From assembly GCF_001050035.1 (NCBI RefSeq), contig NZ_CVTA01000022.1:248001-312000 (forward strand): a stretch of 64,000 nt of DNA. The letters run 5' to 3'. Position numbers and translations under genes: made by a program. Positions 9,035 through 17,939 of this stretch are shown here, piece after piece (the first letter of the stretch is position 1; every line of letters starts with the position of its first letter). This DNA is from Mycolicibacterium komanii. GTDB lineage: Bacteria; Actinomycetota; Actinomycetes; Mycobacteriales; Mycobacteriaceae. The notes beneath the pieces were generated by a model. The model was not told the origin of the DNA and did no database searches. It saw nothing but the letters and a program-made list of their open reading frames with translations.

Positions 9035-11602
9035 ATGCGGTCAACGAGAAACGTGGTGGTGGTCGGCCACGGCATGGTCGGTCACCGGTTCGTCGAGGCG
9101 CTGCGGTCGCGCGACGCCGACGGCGGATGGCGGGTGACGATCCTCGCCGAGGAGACAGATGCCGCCTACGACCGGGTCGGGCTCACCGGATACACCGAAC
9201 ACTGGGACCGCGGCCGGCTATCGCTCGCGGGAAATGACTACCCGGATGATGATCTGGTCGAGCTGCGGCTGGGCACGCGGGTGACCGCGATCGATCGGAC
9301 GGCGAAGGCGGTGCAGACCGCCGACGGTGCCCAGGTGCCGTACGACGTCCTGGTCCTGGCGACCGGGTCGTATGCGTTCGTGCCGCCCGTGCCGGGCCGC
9401 GACCTCCCGGTCTGCCACGTCTACCGCACCCTCGACGACCTCGACGCGATCCGCGCCGGTGCGGATACGGCGCTCGGCTCCAAAACGCCGGTCGGCGTCG
9501 TGATCGGTGGCGGTCTGCTCGGCTTGGAGGCGGCGAACGCGTTGCGCGCGTTCGGATTGAAGACCCACGTCGTGGAGATGGCGCCGCATCTGATGGCGGC
9601 GCAGCTCGACGAAGCCGGGGGCGCGCTGCTCAGCCGGATGATCAAGACCCTCGGGATCGACGTGCACACCGGCGTCGGTACCGAGAGCATCGCGCCGGTG
9701 CAACGCAACAAGCCGTTGCGCAAATCCGAACAGGACGACTCGGTGCGGTTGTCGCTCAACGACGGGAGTCACATCGACACCGGCGTGGTCGTTTTCGCCG
9801 CCGGTGTCCGTCCCCGCGACGAACTCGCCCGCGAGGCCGGCCTGGACATCGCTCAACGCGGCGGCGTCCTCACCGATCTGTCCTGCCTCACAAGTGATCC
9901 CGACATCTACGCCATCGGCGAGGTCGCCGCGATCGAGGGCCGCTGCTACGGCCTGGTCGGCCCCGGTTACACCAGCGCGGAGGTGGTCGCCGATCGCCTG
10001 CTCGGCGGTGCGGCCGAGTTCCCCGAAGCCGATATGTCGACCAAGCTCAAGCTGCTCGGCGTGGATGTGGCCAGCTTTGGCGACGCCCAGGGCCGCACCC
10101 CCAACTGCCTCGACGTCGTGGTCAACGATCCGGTCAAGCAGACTTACGCGAAGCTCGTGCTCTCCGATGACGCCAAAACCCTGCTGGGCGGCATTCTGGT
10201 CGGCGACGCCTCGGCCTACGGTGTGCTGCGCCCGATGGTCGCCAGCGAGTTGCCTGGTGACCCGCTCTCGCTGATCGCACCTGCATCCGATGGCGGTGCA
10301 GCGGGATTGGGCGTCGGAGCGCTGCCCGACATCGCCCAGATCTGCTCGTGCAACAACGTCACCAAGGGTGACCTGAAGGAAGCCATCGGCGGGGGCTGCA
10401 GCGATGTGCCCGGCCTGAAGAAGTGCACGCTCGCGGGCACTTCGTGTGGTTCGTGTGTGCCACTGCTCAAGCAACTGCTGGAGGCCGAAGGCGTCGAACA
10501 GTCCAAGGCGCTGTGCGAGCACTTCTCCCAGTCCCGCGCCGAGCTGTTCGAGATCATCAGCGCCACCGAGATCCGCACGTTCTCGGGGCTGATCGAACGC
10601 TTCGGCACCGGAAAGGGTTGCGACATCTGCAAACCGGTGGTGGCGTCGATCCTCGCATCCACGAGCAGCGATCACATCCTGGACGGGGAACAGGCGTCGC
10701 TGCAGGACTCCAACGACCACTTCCTGGCCAACATCCAGAAGAACGGCAGCTACTCGGTCGTGCCGCGCTCACCCGGCGGTGAGATCACCCCCGAGCAGCT
10801 GATCCTGATCGGCGAAATCGCCAGGGACTTCGGCCTATACACGAAGATCACCGGCGGTCAGCGCATCGACATGTTCGGCGCGCGCGTCGACCAGCTCCCG
10901 GAGATCTGGCGTCGCCTCGTCGAGGGCGGGATGGAGTCCGGCCACGCCTACGGCAAGGCGTTGCGCACCGTGAAGAGCTGCGTGGGCAGCACGTGGTGCC
11001 GCTACGGACAACAAGACTCCGTCGATATGGCCGTCCGAATCGAGTCGCGCTACCGCGGGCTGCGCGCCCCACACAAGATCAAGATGGCGGTGTCGGGCTG
11101 CGCGCGCGAGTGCGCGGAGGCGCAGAGCAAGGACGTCGGCGTCATCGCCACCGAACAGGGATGGAACCTGTATGTGTGTGGCAACGGCGGAATGTCGCCG
11201 CGGCACGCGCAACTGCTGGCCGGAGACCTCGACGACGAGACGCTGATCCGCTACATCGACCGGTTCCTGATGTTCTACATCCGCACCGCCGACCGACTGC
11301 AGCGCACCGCGCCGTGGCTGGAGGCGATGGACTTCCCCGGTAAGACTGGCCTGGATCATCTGCGCGACGTCGTGTGCAACGACTCGCTGGGCCTGGCCGC
11401 CGAATTCGAGGCCGCGATGGCCCGCCACGTCGAGGGCTATGCGTGCGAATGGAAGGGCGTGCTCGAGGACCCGGACAAGCTGTCGCGCTTCGTGTCCTTC
11501 GTCAACGCCCCCGAAGTCGCCGATCCCACTGTCGAATTCACCGAGCGGTCCGGCCGTAAGGTGCCCGTGTCCATCGGAATGCCGAAGGTGCCGCAGAAAT
11601 GA
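9035..11602 (+). CDS. nirB: Nitrite reductase (NADH) large subunit
   Basis: 855 residues. Domains in order: FAD/NAD(P)H pyridine-nucleotide oxidoreductase (about 1-330), a BFD-like [2Fe-2S] module with C437, C439, C471, C474 (CxC-x31-CxxC), then the ferredoxin-like and siroheme/[4Fe-4S] domains with ligands C649, C655, C689, C693. It catalyses six-electron reduction of nitrite to ammonium in the cytoplasm. The frame is open back to 8921; ATG 9035 (MRSTRNVVVVGHGMVG) is chosen because it begins at the nucleotide-binding fold and gives the length I recall for Rv0252. Overlaps nirD (ATGA). Confidence 0.97.
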   Translation: MRSTRNVVVVGHGMVGHRFVEALRSRDADGGWRVTILAEETDAAYDRVGLTGYTEHWDRGRLSLAGNDYPDDDLVELRLGTRVTAIDRTAKAVQTADGAQVPYDVLVLATGSYAFVPPVPGRDLPVCHVYRTLDDLDAIRAGADTALGSKTPVGVVIGGGLLGLEAANALRAFGLKTHVVEMAPHLMAAQLDEAGGALLSRMIKTLGIDVHTGVGTESIAPVQRNKPLRKSEQDDSVRLSLNDGSHIDTGVVVFAAGVRPRDELAREAGLDIAQRGGVLTDLSCLTSDPDIYAIGEVAAIEGRCYGLVGPGYTSAEVVADRLLGGAAEFPEADMSTKLKLLGVDVASFGDAQGRTPNCLDVVVNDPVKQTYAKLVLSDDAKTLLGGILVGDASAYGVLRPMVASELPGDPLSLIAPASDGGAAGLGVGALPDIAQICSCNNVTKGDLKEAIGGGCSDVPGLKKCTLAGTSCGSCVPLLKQLLEAEGVEQSKALCEHFSQSRAELFEIISATEIRTFSGLIERFGTGKGCDICKPVVASILASTSSDHILDGEQASLQDSNDHFLANIQKNGSYSVVPRSPGGEITPEQLILIGEIARDFGLYTKITGGQRIDMFGARVDQLPEIWRRLVEGGMESGHAYGKALRTVKSCVGSTWCRYGQQDSVDMAVRIESRYRGLRAPHKIKMAVSGCARECAEAQSKDVGVIATEQGWNLYVCGNGGMSPRHAQLLAGDLDDETLIRYIDRFLMFYIRTADRLQRTAPWLEAMDFPGKTGLDHLRDVVCNDSLGLAAEFEAAMARHVEGYACEWKGVLEDPDKLSRFVSFVNAPEVADPTVEFTERSGRKVPVSIGMPKVPQK

Positions 11603-11946
11603 CACTGCTCAACGAGATTCAGGTCTGGACCACGGCCTGCAGATACGACTTCCTGATTCCGAACCGCGGCGTCGGCGTGCTGCTCGCCGACGGCACCCAG
11701 GCGGCGCTGTTCCGCCTGGACGACGGGTCGCTGCATGCCGTCGGCAACATCGACCCGTTCTCCGGGGCGGCGGTGATGTCACGCGGCATCGTCGGCGATC
11801 GTGCCGGCCGCCCGACCGTGCAGTCGCCGATCAAGAAGCAAGCCTTCGCGCTCGACGACGGTGTGTGTCTCGACGACCCCGACGTGTCGCTGCCCGTCTA
11901 CGAGACGCGCCTCACCCCCGACGGTCAGGTCGAAGTCCGCGGTTAG
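11599..11946 (+). CDS. nirD: Nitrite reductase (NADH) small subunit
   Basis: 115 residues, Rieske-like fold of NirD without cysteine-histidine cluster ligands, as usual for this subunit. Conserved core VGNIDPFSGAAVMSRGIVG is present. It partners NirB in assimilatory nitrite reduction. ATG overlaps the nirB stop. Faces the chelatase/NnaR operon, 17 bp apart. Confidence 0.95.
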   Translation: MTLLNEIQVWTTACRYDFLIPNRGVGVLLADGTQAALFRLDDGSLHAVGNIDPFSGAAVMSRGIVGDRAGRPTVQSPIKKQAFALDDGVCLDDPDVSLPVYETRLTPDGQVEVRG

Positions 11947-11963
11947 TTCTGCTCGCGAAAGAC

Positions 11964-12644
11964 TCAGGCCGCCAGCGGCACGCGGGCTCGGCGGAATCGG
12001 TTGGTGATCAACCGCACCATCGCGGGATGTGTGCCGAGCGGGTCGGCCACCGCGTCCGCGCCGCTGTCGCGCAGACGATCCTGAAAAAGCCCTTCGGCCA
12101 ACAGATACGAAGCCACGACCACCCGCCGGGCGCCCTCGCGGCGCAGTCGTTCGACCGCGCAGGCCACGCGCGGCTCGCCGGTGGCGGCGTACGCCAGCTC
12201 GACCCGATCGCCGATCACCGCCGACAGCAGCGCCGACATCTGGCGCAGGTCCGACAATGCGCCCGCATCGGACGTGCCCGCGGCGGCCAACACCACGGAA
12301 TCGCCCGGCCGCCAACCACACTCGATCAGCCGGTCCATCAGCACCCGTGTCAGCTGCGGGCTGGGTCCCAGCGCCTCGGTCACGGTAACGCCGAGATGTC
12401 CGCTGGCCGCGACGTGCGCGGGGATGTCGGTGTTGGCGTGATACCCACGCGACAGGAAGGCCGGCACCAGGATCGTCCGGTCGGGCAGCGTCTGCAGCAC
12501 CTCGCTCGGCGTCGGGCCGAGGACGTCGACGAACGCCACGTGCACCCGGCCGCCGAGCGCCATCGACACCCGGTCGGCGAGACCTCCGATCAGCTCGACA
12601 CCGCTCTGCTTGCGGGTGCCGTGCGCCACCAACAGATAGCTCAT
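11964..12644 (-). CDS. Sirohydrochlorin chelatase (CbiX/SirB-like)
   Basis: 226 residues, Rv0259c-type. Two CbiX-like half domains; metal-site histidines H8 (VAHGTRKQSG) and H69 (SRGYHANTDIP) are in place. It probably inserts Fe(II) into sirohydrochlorin to give the siroheme that NirB needs; cobalt insertion for B12 is the alternative. Its start overlaps the stop of nnaR (ATGA), tying cofactor supply to the nitrite regulator, and it converges on nirBD. Confidence 0.88.
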   Translation of the reverse strand: MSYLLVAHGTRKQSGVELIGGLADRVSMALGGRVHVAFVDVLGPTPSEVLQTLPDRTILVPAFLSRGYHANTDIPAHVAASGHLGVTVTEALGPSPQLTRVLMDRLIECGWRPGDSVVLAAAGTSDAGALSDLRQMSALLSAVIGDRVELAYAATGEPRVACAVERLRREGARRVVVASYLLAEGLFQDRLRDSGADAVADPLGTHPAMVRLITNRFRRARVPLAA

Positions 12645-13789
12645 TGCGCGTGCGCCAGACTGTCCTCCACGGCCAGGCGGTAACCGCGCTTCACCACCGT
12701 CGACACGATGTTCTTGTCGCCCAACGCCGTTCGGAGTCGCAGGACGGCCGTCTCGACGGCGTGGGTGTCAGTGCCGGTGCCCGGCAGGGCACGCAGCAGG
12801 TCGGTGCGCGACACCACGGCTCCCGGCCGGTGGGCGAGCGCGCGAATCGTTGCCATCCCCGCCGGCGACACGGGCTTGACGGCCCCGTCGACCAGAACAC
12901 AGGTGCCGCGGATCTCCAGCAGGTGCCCCGCCACGCGGATGGTCCTCGAACACAGCAGCGGCAGTTCGTCGGTGATGTGACGGGCCAAGGCGCCCAACCG
13001 CATTCGTTCGGGCGCCGAGGTGGGGACGCCCAGCCGAACCAGGGGGCGCGCGGTCACGGGGCCGACGCACATGGCGTGGACGTCGCGGCGGAAGGCGGCG
13101 AGCACCCGGTTCTCCAGGCCCATCTCCCTGGCCCGCAGCAGAACGGATGCGACCGCGGGCGCCGAGGTGAAGCTCACCGCGTCGAACTTCTCGTCGGCGA
13201 TGCCCGCCACCAGCTGATCGAATTCGCCGTTGTGCGGCGCCGGGTGCCACCGGTACACCCGGATCGGTACGACCTCGGCACCGGCGGCGCGCAACTCGTC
13301 GAGGAACTCCGGGAACGGGTCCCACTCCTCGGTGGCCCCGTGCAACTGCACCGCGATGCGCTGCCCGGCGATTCCGCCCTCGACGAGGTAGTGCAGCAGT
13401 TCGCGCGACGACTCCGAGTCCGGCGACCACTCCTCGGGCAGTCCGGCCGCGCGCAGCGCACCGGTCGCCTTGGGTCCGCGGGACACCACGCGCGCCTTCG
13501 CGAGCGCGGCGGTCAGGTCGCCGGCCAGCCCCCAGCCGTCGGCCGCCGCGATCCAGCCGCGGAATCCGATCCCGGTCGTGGCGATCACGATGTTCGGCGG
13601 CACGTCGATCAGGGCTTCGGTGTGCGCACGCAACTCGTCGTCGTCGGGCAACGGCACCATCTGGATCGCCGCCGCGCTGGTGACCGTCGCGCCGCGGCGG
13701 CGCAGCAACGCGCTCAGCTCGTCGGCACGCCGGGCGGAGGTCACGGCCACCCGGAACCCGGTCAGCGGCGCCCAGTCGGGCTCAGTCAT
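12641..13789 (-). CDS. nnaR: HemD-like/winged-helix regulator NnaR (Rv0260c-like)
   Basis: 382 residues from the ATG at 13789 (MTEPDWAPLTGFRVAVTSARR); the open frame to 13870 adds 27 unlikely residues. N-terminal uroporphyrinogen-III synthase-like domain (about 10-260) and a C-terminal OmpR-type winged helix (about 285-378, PVSPAGMATIRALAHRPG...KNIVSTVVKRGYRLAV). In M. smegmatis the equivalent orphan regulator is reported as NnaR, required for growth on nitrate and nitrite with GlnR. Position next to the chelatase and nirBD fits. A GlnR-like box lies about 100 bp upstream. Confidence 0.88.
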   Translation of the reverse strand: MTEPDWAPLTGFRVAVTSARRADELSALLRRRGATVTSAAAIQMVPLPDDDELRAHTEALIDVPPNIVIATTGIGFRGWIAAADGWGLAGDLTAALAKARVVSRGPKATGALRAAGLPEEWSPDSESSRELLHYLVEGGIAGQRIAVQLHGATEEWDPFPEFLDELRAAGAEVVPIRVYRWHPAPHNGEFDQLVAGIADEKFDAVSFTSAPAVASVLLRAREMGLENRVLAAFRRDVHAMCVGPVTARPLVRLGVPTSAPERMRLGALARHITDELPLLCSRTIRVAGHLLEIRGTCVLVDGAVKPVSPAGMATIRALAHRPGAVVSRTDLLRALPGTGTDTHAVETAVLRLRTALGDKNIVSTVVKRGYRLAVEDSLAHAQ

Positions 13790-13883
13790 GGGACCTGTGT
13801 AGGCAGCGCATGTTTCCAAGCGATTACTTGGCCATTTCGGAGGCGTGTCGGCACCGCGCGCGGCATGCACCCATTCATGAATC

Positions 13884-13916
13884 GCACGTTAACGAGGCGT
13901 TATTGCGTCAACGTGC
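13884..13916 (-). promoter_or_regulatory. Dyad with embedded GlnR-like box upstream of nnaR
   Basis: Arms GCACGTTAACG and CGTCAACGTGC (10 of 11 pairs) enclose 11 bp. On the minus strand 13903-13888 reads ATAAC-GCCTCG-TTAAC, close to the actinobacterial GlnR pattern gTnAC-n6-GaAAC (AC-n9-AC satisfied). It is about 95-100 bp upstream of the nnaR ATG. Suggests nitrogen-limitation control of nnaR. Confidence 0.5.
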
Positions 13917-13974
13917 CGTGCGATGACCCCGCCGTGAACTTCACCTCACCCCGCGTTGAATCGAGGTGTGAGTC

Positions 13975-14553
<579 letters not shown>

Positions 14554-14570
14554 CTACCAGCGCGGTGTGA

Positions 14571-15455
14571 CTAACGGTCCCCGAACGGTCGGCGCGGCCG
14601 CGACCAATGCATCCGCACGGTCTGTCCGGGACGTACCTGGGCGACCTTGTCGATGTCCTCGTCGGCCACCACGCCGATCACCGGGTATCCGCCCGTCACG
14701 GGGTGGTCGGGTCCGAGGATGACCGGAAAACCGTTCGGCGGCACCTGAATTGCGCCGCGGGTGGCGCCCTCGCTGGCAAGCTGCCGGTCCGGCCACCGGT
14801 ACTCCAGCGGCATTCCGACCAGCCGCATGCCCACCCGGTCGCTCTTGTTGGTCGCCTGCCAGTTGGTGCGGATCAACACATCCGGATCGACGAACCAGTC
14901 ATCGCGGGGCCCGGGCACCACGGTCAGCTCGAGCACGTCGTCCTCGATCGCCGCGACCGGCGCCTGGTCGAGCTCGGGGAAGTCCTCGGTGTGGTCGCCG
15001 ACGGGCAACACATCGCCCGGCTGCAGCGGCTGGGGCCCGATCGCCGACATCACGTCGTACGACCGGGAGCCGAGCACCGGCTCGACGTCGATGCCGCCCC
15101 GCACCGCCAGATACGTGCGAAGGCCGGAACGCGGCGCGCCCAACGAGATCACCTCACCGTCGCGCGCGTAGTGAATGCTGTTGGTGCCGAACACAATCCC
15201 GTCGACGGACGGGTCGGTATCGGCCCCGGTGACAGCGATCGCGATATCGCCGCCGCGGACCCGCGCCGACAACCCGCCGAACGTCACTTCGATGGTGGCC
15301 CGATCGCCGGGGTTGGCCACCAGCCGGTTGGCCAATGTGTGCGAGCGTCGATCGGCGGCACCGGAGCGGCCCACCCCCATGTGCGCCAATCCGGGACGGC
15401 CCAGGTCTTCGACGAGCGCGAGCGGACCGGAGCGCAGGATCTCGAGCGTCGTCAT
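14571..15455 (-). CDS. pxpC: 5-oxoprolinase subunit C / biotin-dependent carboxyltransferase-like (KipA/PxpC)
   Basis: 294 residues from the ATG at 15455, whose ATG overlaps the stop of pxpB (ATGA); the open frame to 15527 lies inside pxpB. AHS2/CT_A_B domain throughout ([12 protein letters not shown] [18 protein letters not shown] near the N-terminus and [23 protein letters not shown] near the end). Rv0263c-type. With PxpB it should form the ATP-dependent 5-oxoproline hydrolase. The PxpA (LamB/YcsF) partner is not in the window. Confidence 0.88.
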   Translation of the reverse strand: MTTLEILRSGPLALVEDLGRPGLAHMGVGRSGAADRRSHTLANRLVANPGDRATIEVTFGGLSARVRGGDIAIAVTGADTDPSVDGIVFGTNSIHYARDGEVISLGAPRSGLRTYLAVRGGIDVEPVLGSRSYDVMSAIGPQPLQPGDVLPVGDHTEDFPELDQAPVAAIEDDVLELTVVPGPRDDWFVDPDVLIRTNWQATNKSDRVGMRLVGMPLEYRWPDRQLASEGATRGAIQVPPNGFPVILGPDHPVTGGYPVIGVVADEDIDKVAQVRPGQTVRMHWSRPRRPFGDR

Positions 15456-16132
15456 GACTCGACCGCCCGGAACTGGATCCACATGCCGGCCGTCAGCAGC
15501 GCCGGGTTCTCCCGGGTGATGTCCCACAGCACCGCAGAGGTGCGCCCGATCAGCTGCCAGCCACCCGGGGACTCCCGCGGATAGACGCCGCTGAACTCAC
15601 CTGCCAGACCGACGGAGCCCGCCGGCACCTTGGTGCGCGGCTCGGACCGCCGCGGCACCTCGAGTCGGCGATCGCCGCCGACGAGGTAGGCGAAACCCGG
15701 TGCGAACCCGCCGAACCCGACCCGCCACAGGCTGCCGGTGTGCGCGGCGACCACCTCGTCGCGACTGAGCCCGGTCAGTCGGGCCACCTCGTCGAGGTCG
15801 GGCCCGTCGTAGACGACGTCGATGGTGAGGTCGGCGCGGCCGTCGGCGGGCGGCGTCAGCTCGGCCTCCGGGTCGACGTCGGTCCGCAGGCCGCCGAGGC
15901 GTTGGCGGGTCGGCGCCTGATAACGGGGGCCGTCGAGTTTGAGCAACACGGTGCGGGCGGCAGGCACGATGTCGAGGACGCCGGGCAGGTCGGCCTTGCG
16001 GATCGCGTCGGCCCACGCCAGCACTTCGGCGGTGGTCTCGAGCTCGAGCAGCAGCGCCTGGTCTCCGTAGTCGCTGATCGGAATGGCGCCGGTGCCCCGC
16101 ACGTCATGTTCCTTTTCGGCTGTCACGGTCAT
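15452..16132 (-). CDS. pxpB: 5-oxoprolinase subunit B (KipI/PxpB-like)
   Basis: 226 residues, ATG start. AHS1/CT_C_D cyclophilin-like domain with the family motifs [18 protein letters not shown] and [19 protein letters not shown]. Rv0264c-type, with a slightly longer N-terminus. Partner of PxpC in oxoproline or allophanate-like amide hydrolysis; KipI homologues in Bacillus instead inhibit a kinase, but the gene pair favours the enzymatic role. Confidence 0.88.
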   Translation of the reverse strand: MTVTAEKEHDVRGTGAIPISDYGDQALLLELETTAEVLAWADAIRKADLPGVLDIVPAARTVLLKLDGPRYQAPTRQRLGGLRTDVDPEAELTPPADGRADLTIDVVYDGPDLDEVARLTGLSRDEVVAAHTGSLWRVGFGGFAPGFAYLVGGDRRLEVPRRSEPRTKVPAGSVGLAGEFSGVYPRESPGGWQLIGRTSAVLWDITRENPALLTAGMWIQFRAVES

Positions 16133-16206
16133 GCCTCGAAATTACCCGCGAGTAGCTAGCAATACGCCTGCTCTGTGAGCCTTGCCAGAGGAGTTTTAGC
16201 GATGCC

Positions 16207-16908
16207 TCAAGTGGCGGGCCGATACGTCGGTTCACGCCGCTTGATGAACGCGATCACCCGGTACGTCACGGGCAGCACGACCACCTCCACCGCCGTCTTG
16301 TAGACCCACCCGACCGCGACATACGTGATGAAGTCGCGCCACGTGTTGATCCCGATGGCGGCGGCGGCGATGCTGCAGAACACCAGGGTGTCGGCGAACT
16401 CCCCGACGACGGTGGACCCGATCAGCCGAGCCCACAGCTGCTTCTCGCCCACCCGCTGTTTGATCTTGACGACGACCCACGCGTTGAGCGTCTGGCCGAC
16501 GAGGAACCCGGCCAGGCCCGCGACGACCTACAGCGTGAACGGCTTCATCACCGCCTCGAACGCCGCCTGATTGGTGTAGAAGTCGGCGGGCGGCAGCACG
16601 GCGGTGAGCCAGAACGTGAACGCGGCGAGCGCCTCCATCACGAACGCGATGTAGATGGCGCGCCGGGTGGCCTTGAATCCGTAGACCTCCGACAACACGT
16701 CGCCGATCACGTAGGTCAGCGGGAAGACGACGAAGCCACCGTCGGTGATCAGCGACCAGTCCCCGATGAGCGGGCCGAACGCGATGCCCTTGGTGGCCGC
16801 CACGTTGGAGATCAGCACCAGGCCGGTGAACACCGCGACCAGCGTCGGGTAGTACGCCGATCCCGTGGTCGCGAACCCGCGGTGCTCGGTCTCGACGTCG
16901 GCGGTCAC
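16207..16908 (-). pseudogene. VUT-family (queuosine-precursor transporter-like) gene interrupted by in-frame TAG
   Basis: A 233-codon frame encodes a complete PF02592/YhhQ-type membrane protein: PTLVAVFTGLVLISNVAATKG, then VVFPLTYVIGDVLSEVYGF, then GEFADTLVFCSIAA. The frame is continuous but codon 127 is TAG (minus-strand 16530-16528, CTG TAG GTC), directly after MKPFTL and before VVAGLAGFLVGQTLNAW. No frameshift is present. Options are a recent nonsense mutation, a sequencing error or stop readthrough. An internal GTG or ATG restart could yield only a C-terminal fragment (ATG at 16452). Confidence 0.85.
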
Positions 16909-16947
16909 CCCGCAATCCTCTCAGGGTCGCTTCTTTCCATCGCCGAG

Positions 16948-16995
16948 CGTGCACTCAGCGCGAAAACCGGGCGCGTATTTCGCACTGAGCGCACG
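16948..16995. terminator. 18-bp-arm inverted repeat downstream of fecB2-like gene
   Basis: Arms CGTGCACTCAGCGCGAAA (16948-16965) and TTTCGCACTGAGCGCACG (16978-16995) pair at 16 of 18 positions around a 12-base loop. It sits between the fecB2-like stop and the start of the VUT gene, both on the minus strand. Fits a strong stem-loop terminator; the same type of element looks dispersed in mycobacterial genomes. Confidence 0.7.
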
Positions 16996-17008
16996 TTCGC
17001 GGACGTCG

Positions 17009-17926
17009 TCAGGCCAGGGCGGCGACGATGCGCGGCGGCAACTGGTCGGCCACCAGGGGATAGGACAGCGGGGAGGCGAACGCGATCGCCCCGGCGAGCT
17101 CCTTGCCTGTGAAGATGTTGGCCTTTCCGCGCCCCGCAACCTCCGGGTCGGCCAGCAGCGCGGCCTGTTCCTCGTCTGACTCGGTGGCCCAGATCAGCAC
17201 GTCGGCGTCGAGACCCTCGACGACCTGCAGACCCATCGCCGTGAGGAACTCGGCGCGCCATGAAGGCGTCAGGCTCTGCGGTTTCCCGTCGGCCAGATGA
17301 CCGCGCAACAGCGCCGCCGTCCTGCCGGCGAATCCGGGATTGCCCTCGGACACCGCGATGAACTTGTCGCCGACGCCGGCGATCAGCGCCTGCATCTCGT
17401 CGTGTTTGAAGACGGCCTGACCGACGGTGGTGGCCTGGTCCTTCCACGGTTCGAAGAATGCCTCCGTCCCCGACTGCGCGACCGTCGGCGCGATCTCGGA
17501 CAGCCTCGAGTAGGTGTCGGAGTCGAGCCCGGCGTTGGTGGCGACGATCAGGTCGGGTTTCAAGGCCGCGATCTGATCGACCTGGATGCCGTCGGCGAGG
17601 CTGAGCACGGTGGGCTGCGCGGATCCCAGTTTCGGTCGCGCCCAGGGCCATACCGCGAACGGTTCTCCGCCGAACCATTCGGTCACCGCGATCGGTACGA
17701 CGTCGAGCGCGAGCAGGTCGTCTTGTTCGGTCAGCCCCGCGCTGACCACCCGCTTGGGGGGTGCGGGGATCTTGGTCTCGCCGAAGACGTGCTTGACGGT
17801 GACCGAGCCGTCTCGGGCCACGGCGCCGGGCTTGTCCGAACCGCACCCGGCCGTGAACCCCGCGGTGACGAGCGCCGCGCCCGCCGTCACCGTCAGGAAG
17901 CCTCGTCGACTCAGCCCCTTGGCCAC
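17009..17926 (-). CDS. Iron-siderophore ABC substrate-binding lipoprotein (FecB2/Rv0265c-like)
   Basis: 305 residues. Tat-type signal with twin arginines (LSRRGFLTV) and lipobox TAGC (C28), so it is exported folded and lipid-anchored. Class III periplasmic-binding domain follows (PKRVVSAGLTEQDDLLAL; LKPDLIVATNAG; WATESDEEQAALLADPEV). It should bind a siderophore or haem at the outer membrane face. It is about 25 residues shorter than the Rv0265c length I recall (330); the loss seems to lie around residues 235-245 (TAMGLQVVEGLDADVLIW), so ligand binding may be altered. Confidence 0.83.
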   Translation of the reverse strand: MAKGLSRRGFLTVTAGAALVTAGFTAGCGSDKPGAVARDGSVTVKHVFGETKIPAPPKRVVSAGLTEQDDLLALDVVPIAVTEWFGGEPFAVWPWARPKLGSAQPTVLSLADGIQVDQIAALKPDLIVATNAGLDSDTYSRLSEIAPTVAQSGTEAFFEPWKDQATTVGQAVFKHDEMQALIAGVGDKFIAVSEGNPGFAGRTAALLRGHLADGKPQSLTPSWRAEFLTAMGLQVVEGLDADVLIWATESDEEQAALLADPEVAGRGKANIFTGKELAGAIAFASPLSYPLVADQLPPRIVAALA

Positions 17927-17939
17927 CCGGCGAGCGTAG

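Noticed and set aside
9218..10720. 500-codon open frame antisense to nirB
   Set aside because: Third-position GC bias of nirB keeps the antisense frame open; the translation has no recognisable domain and nirB is certain.
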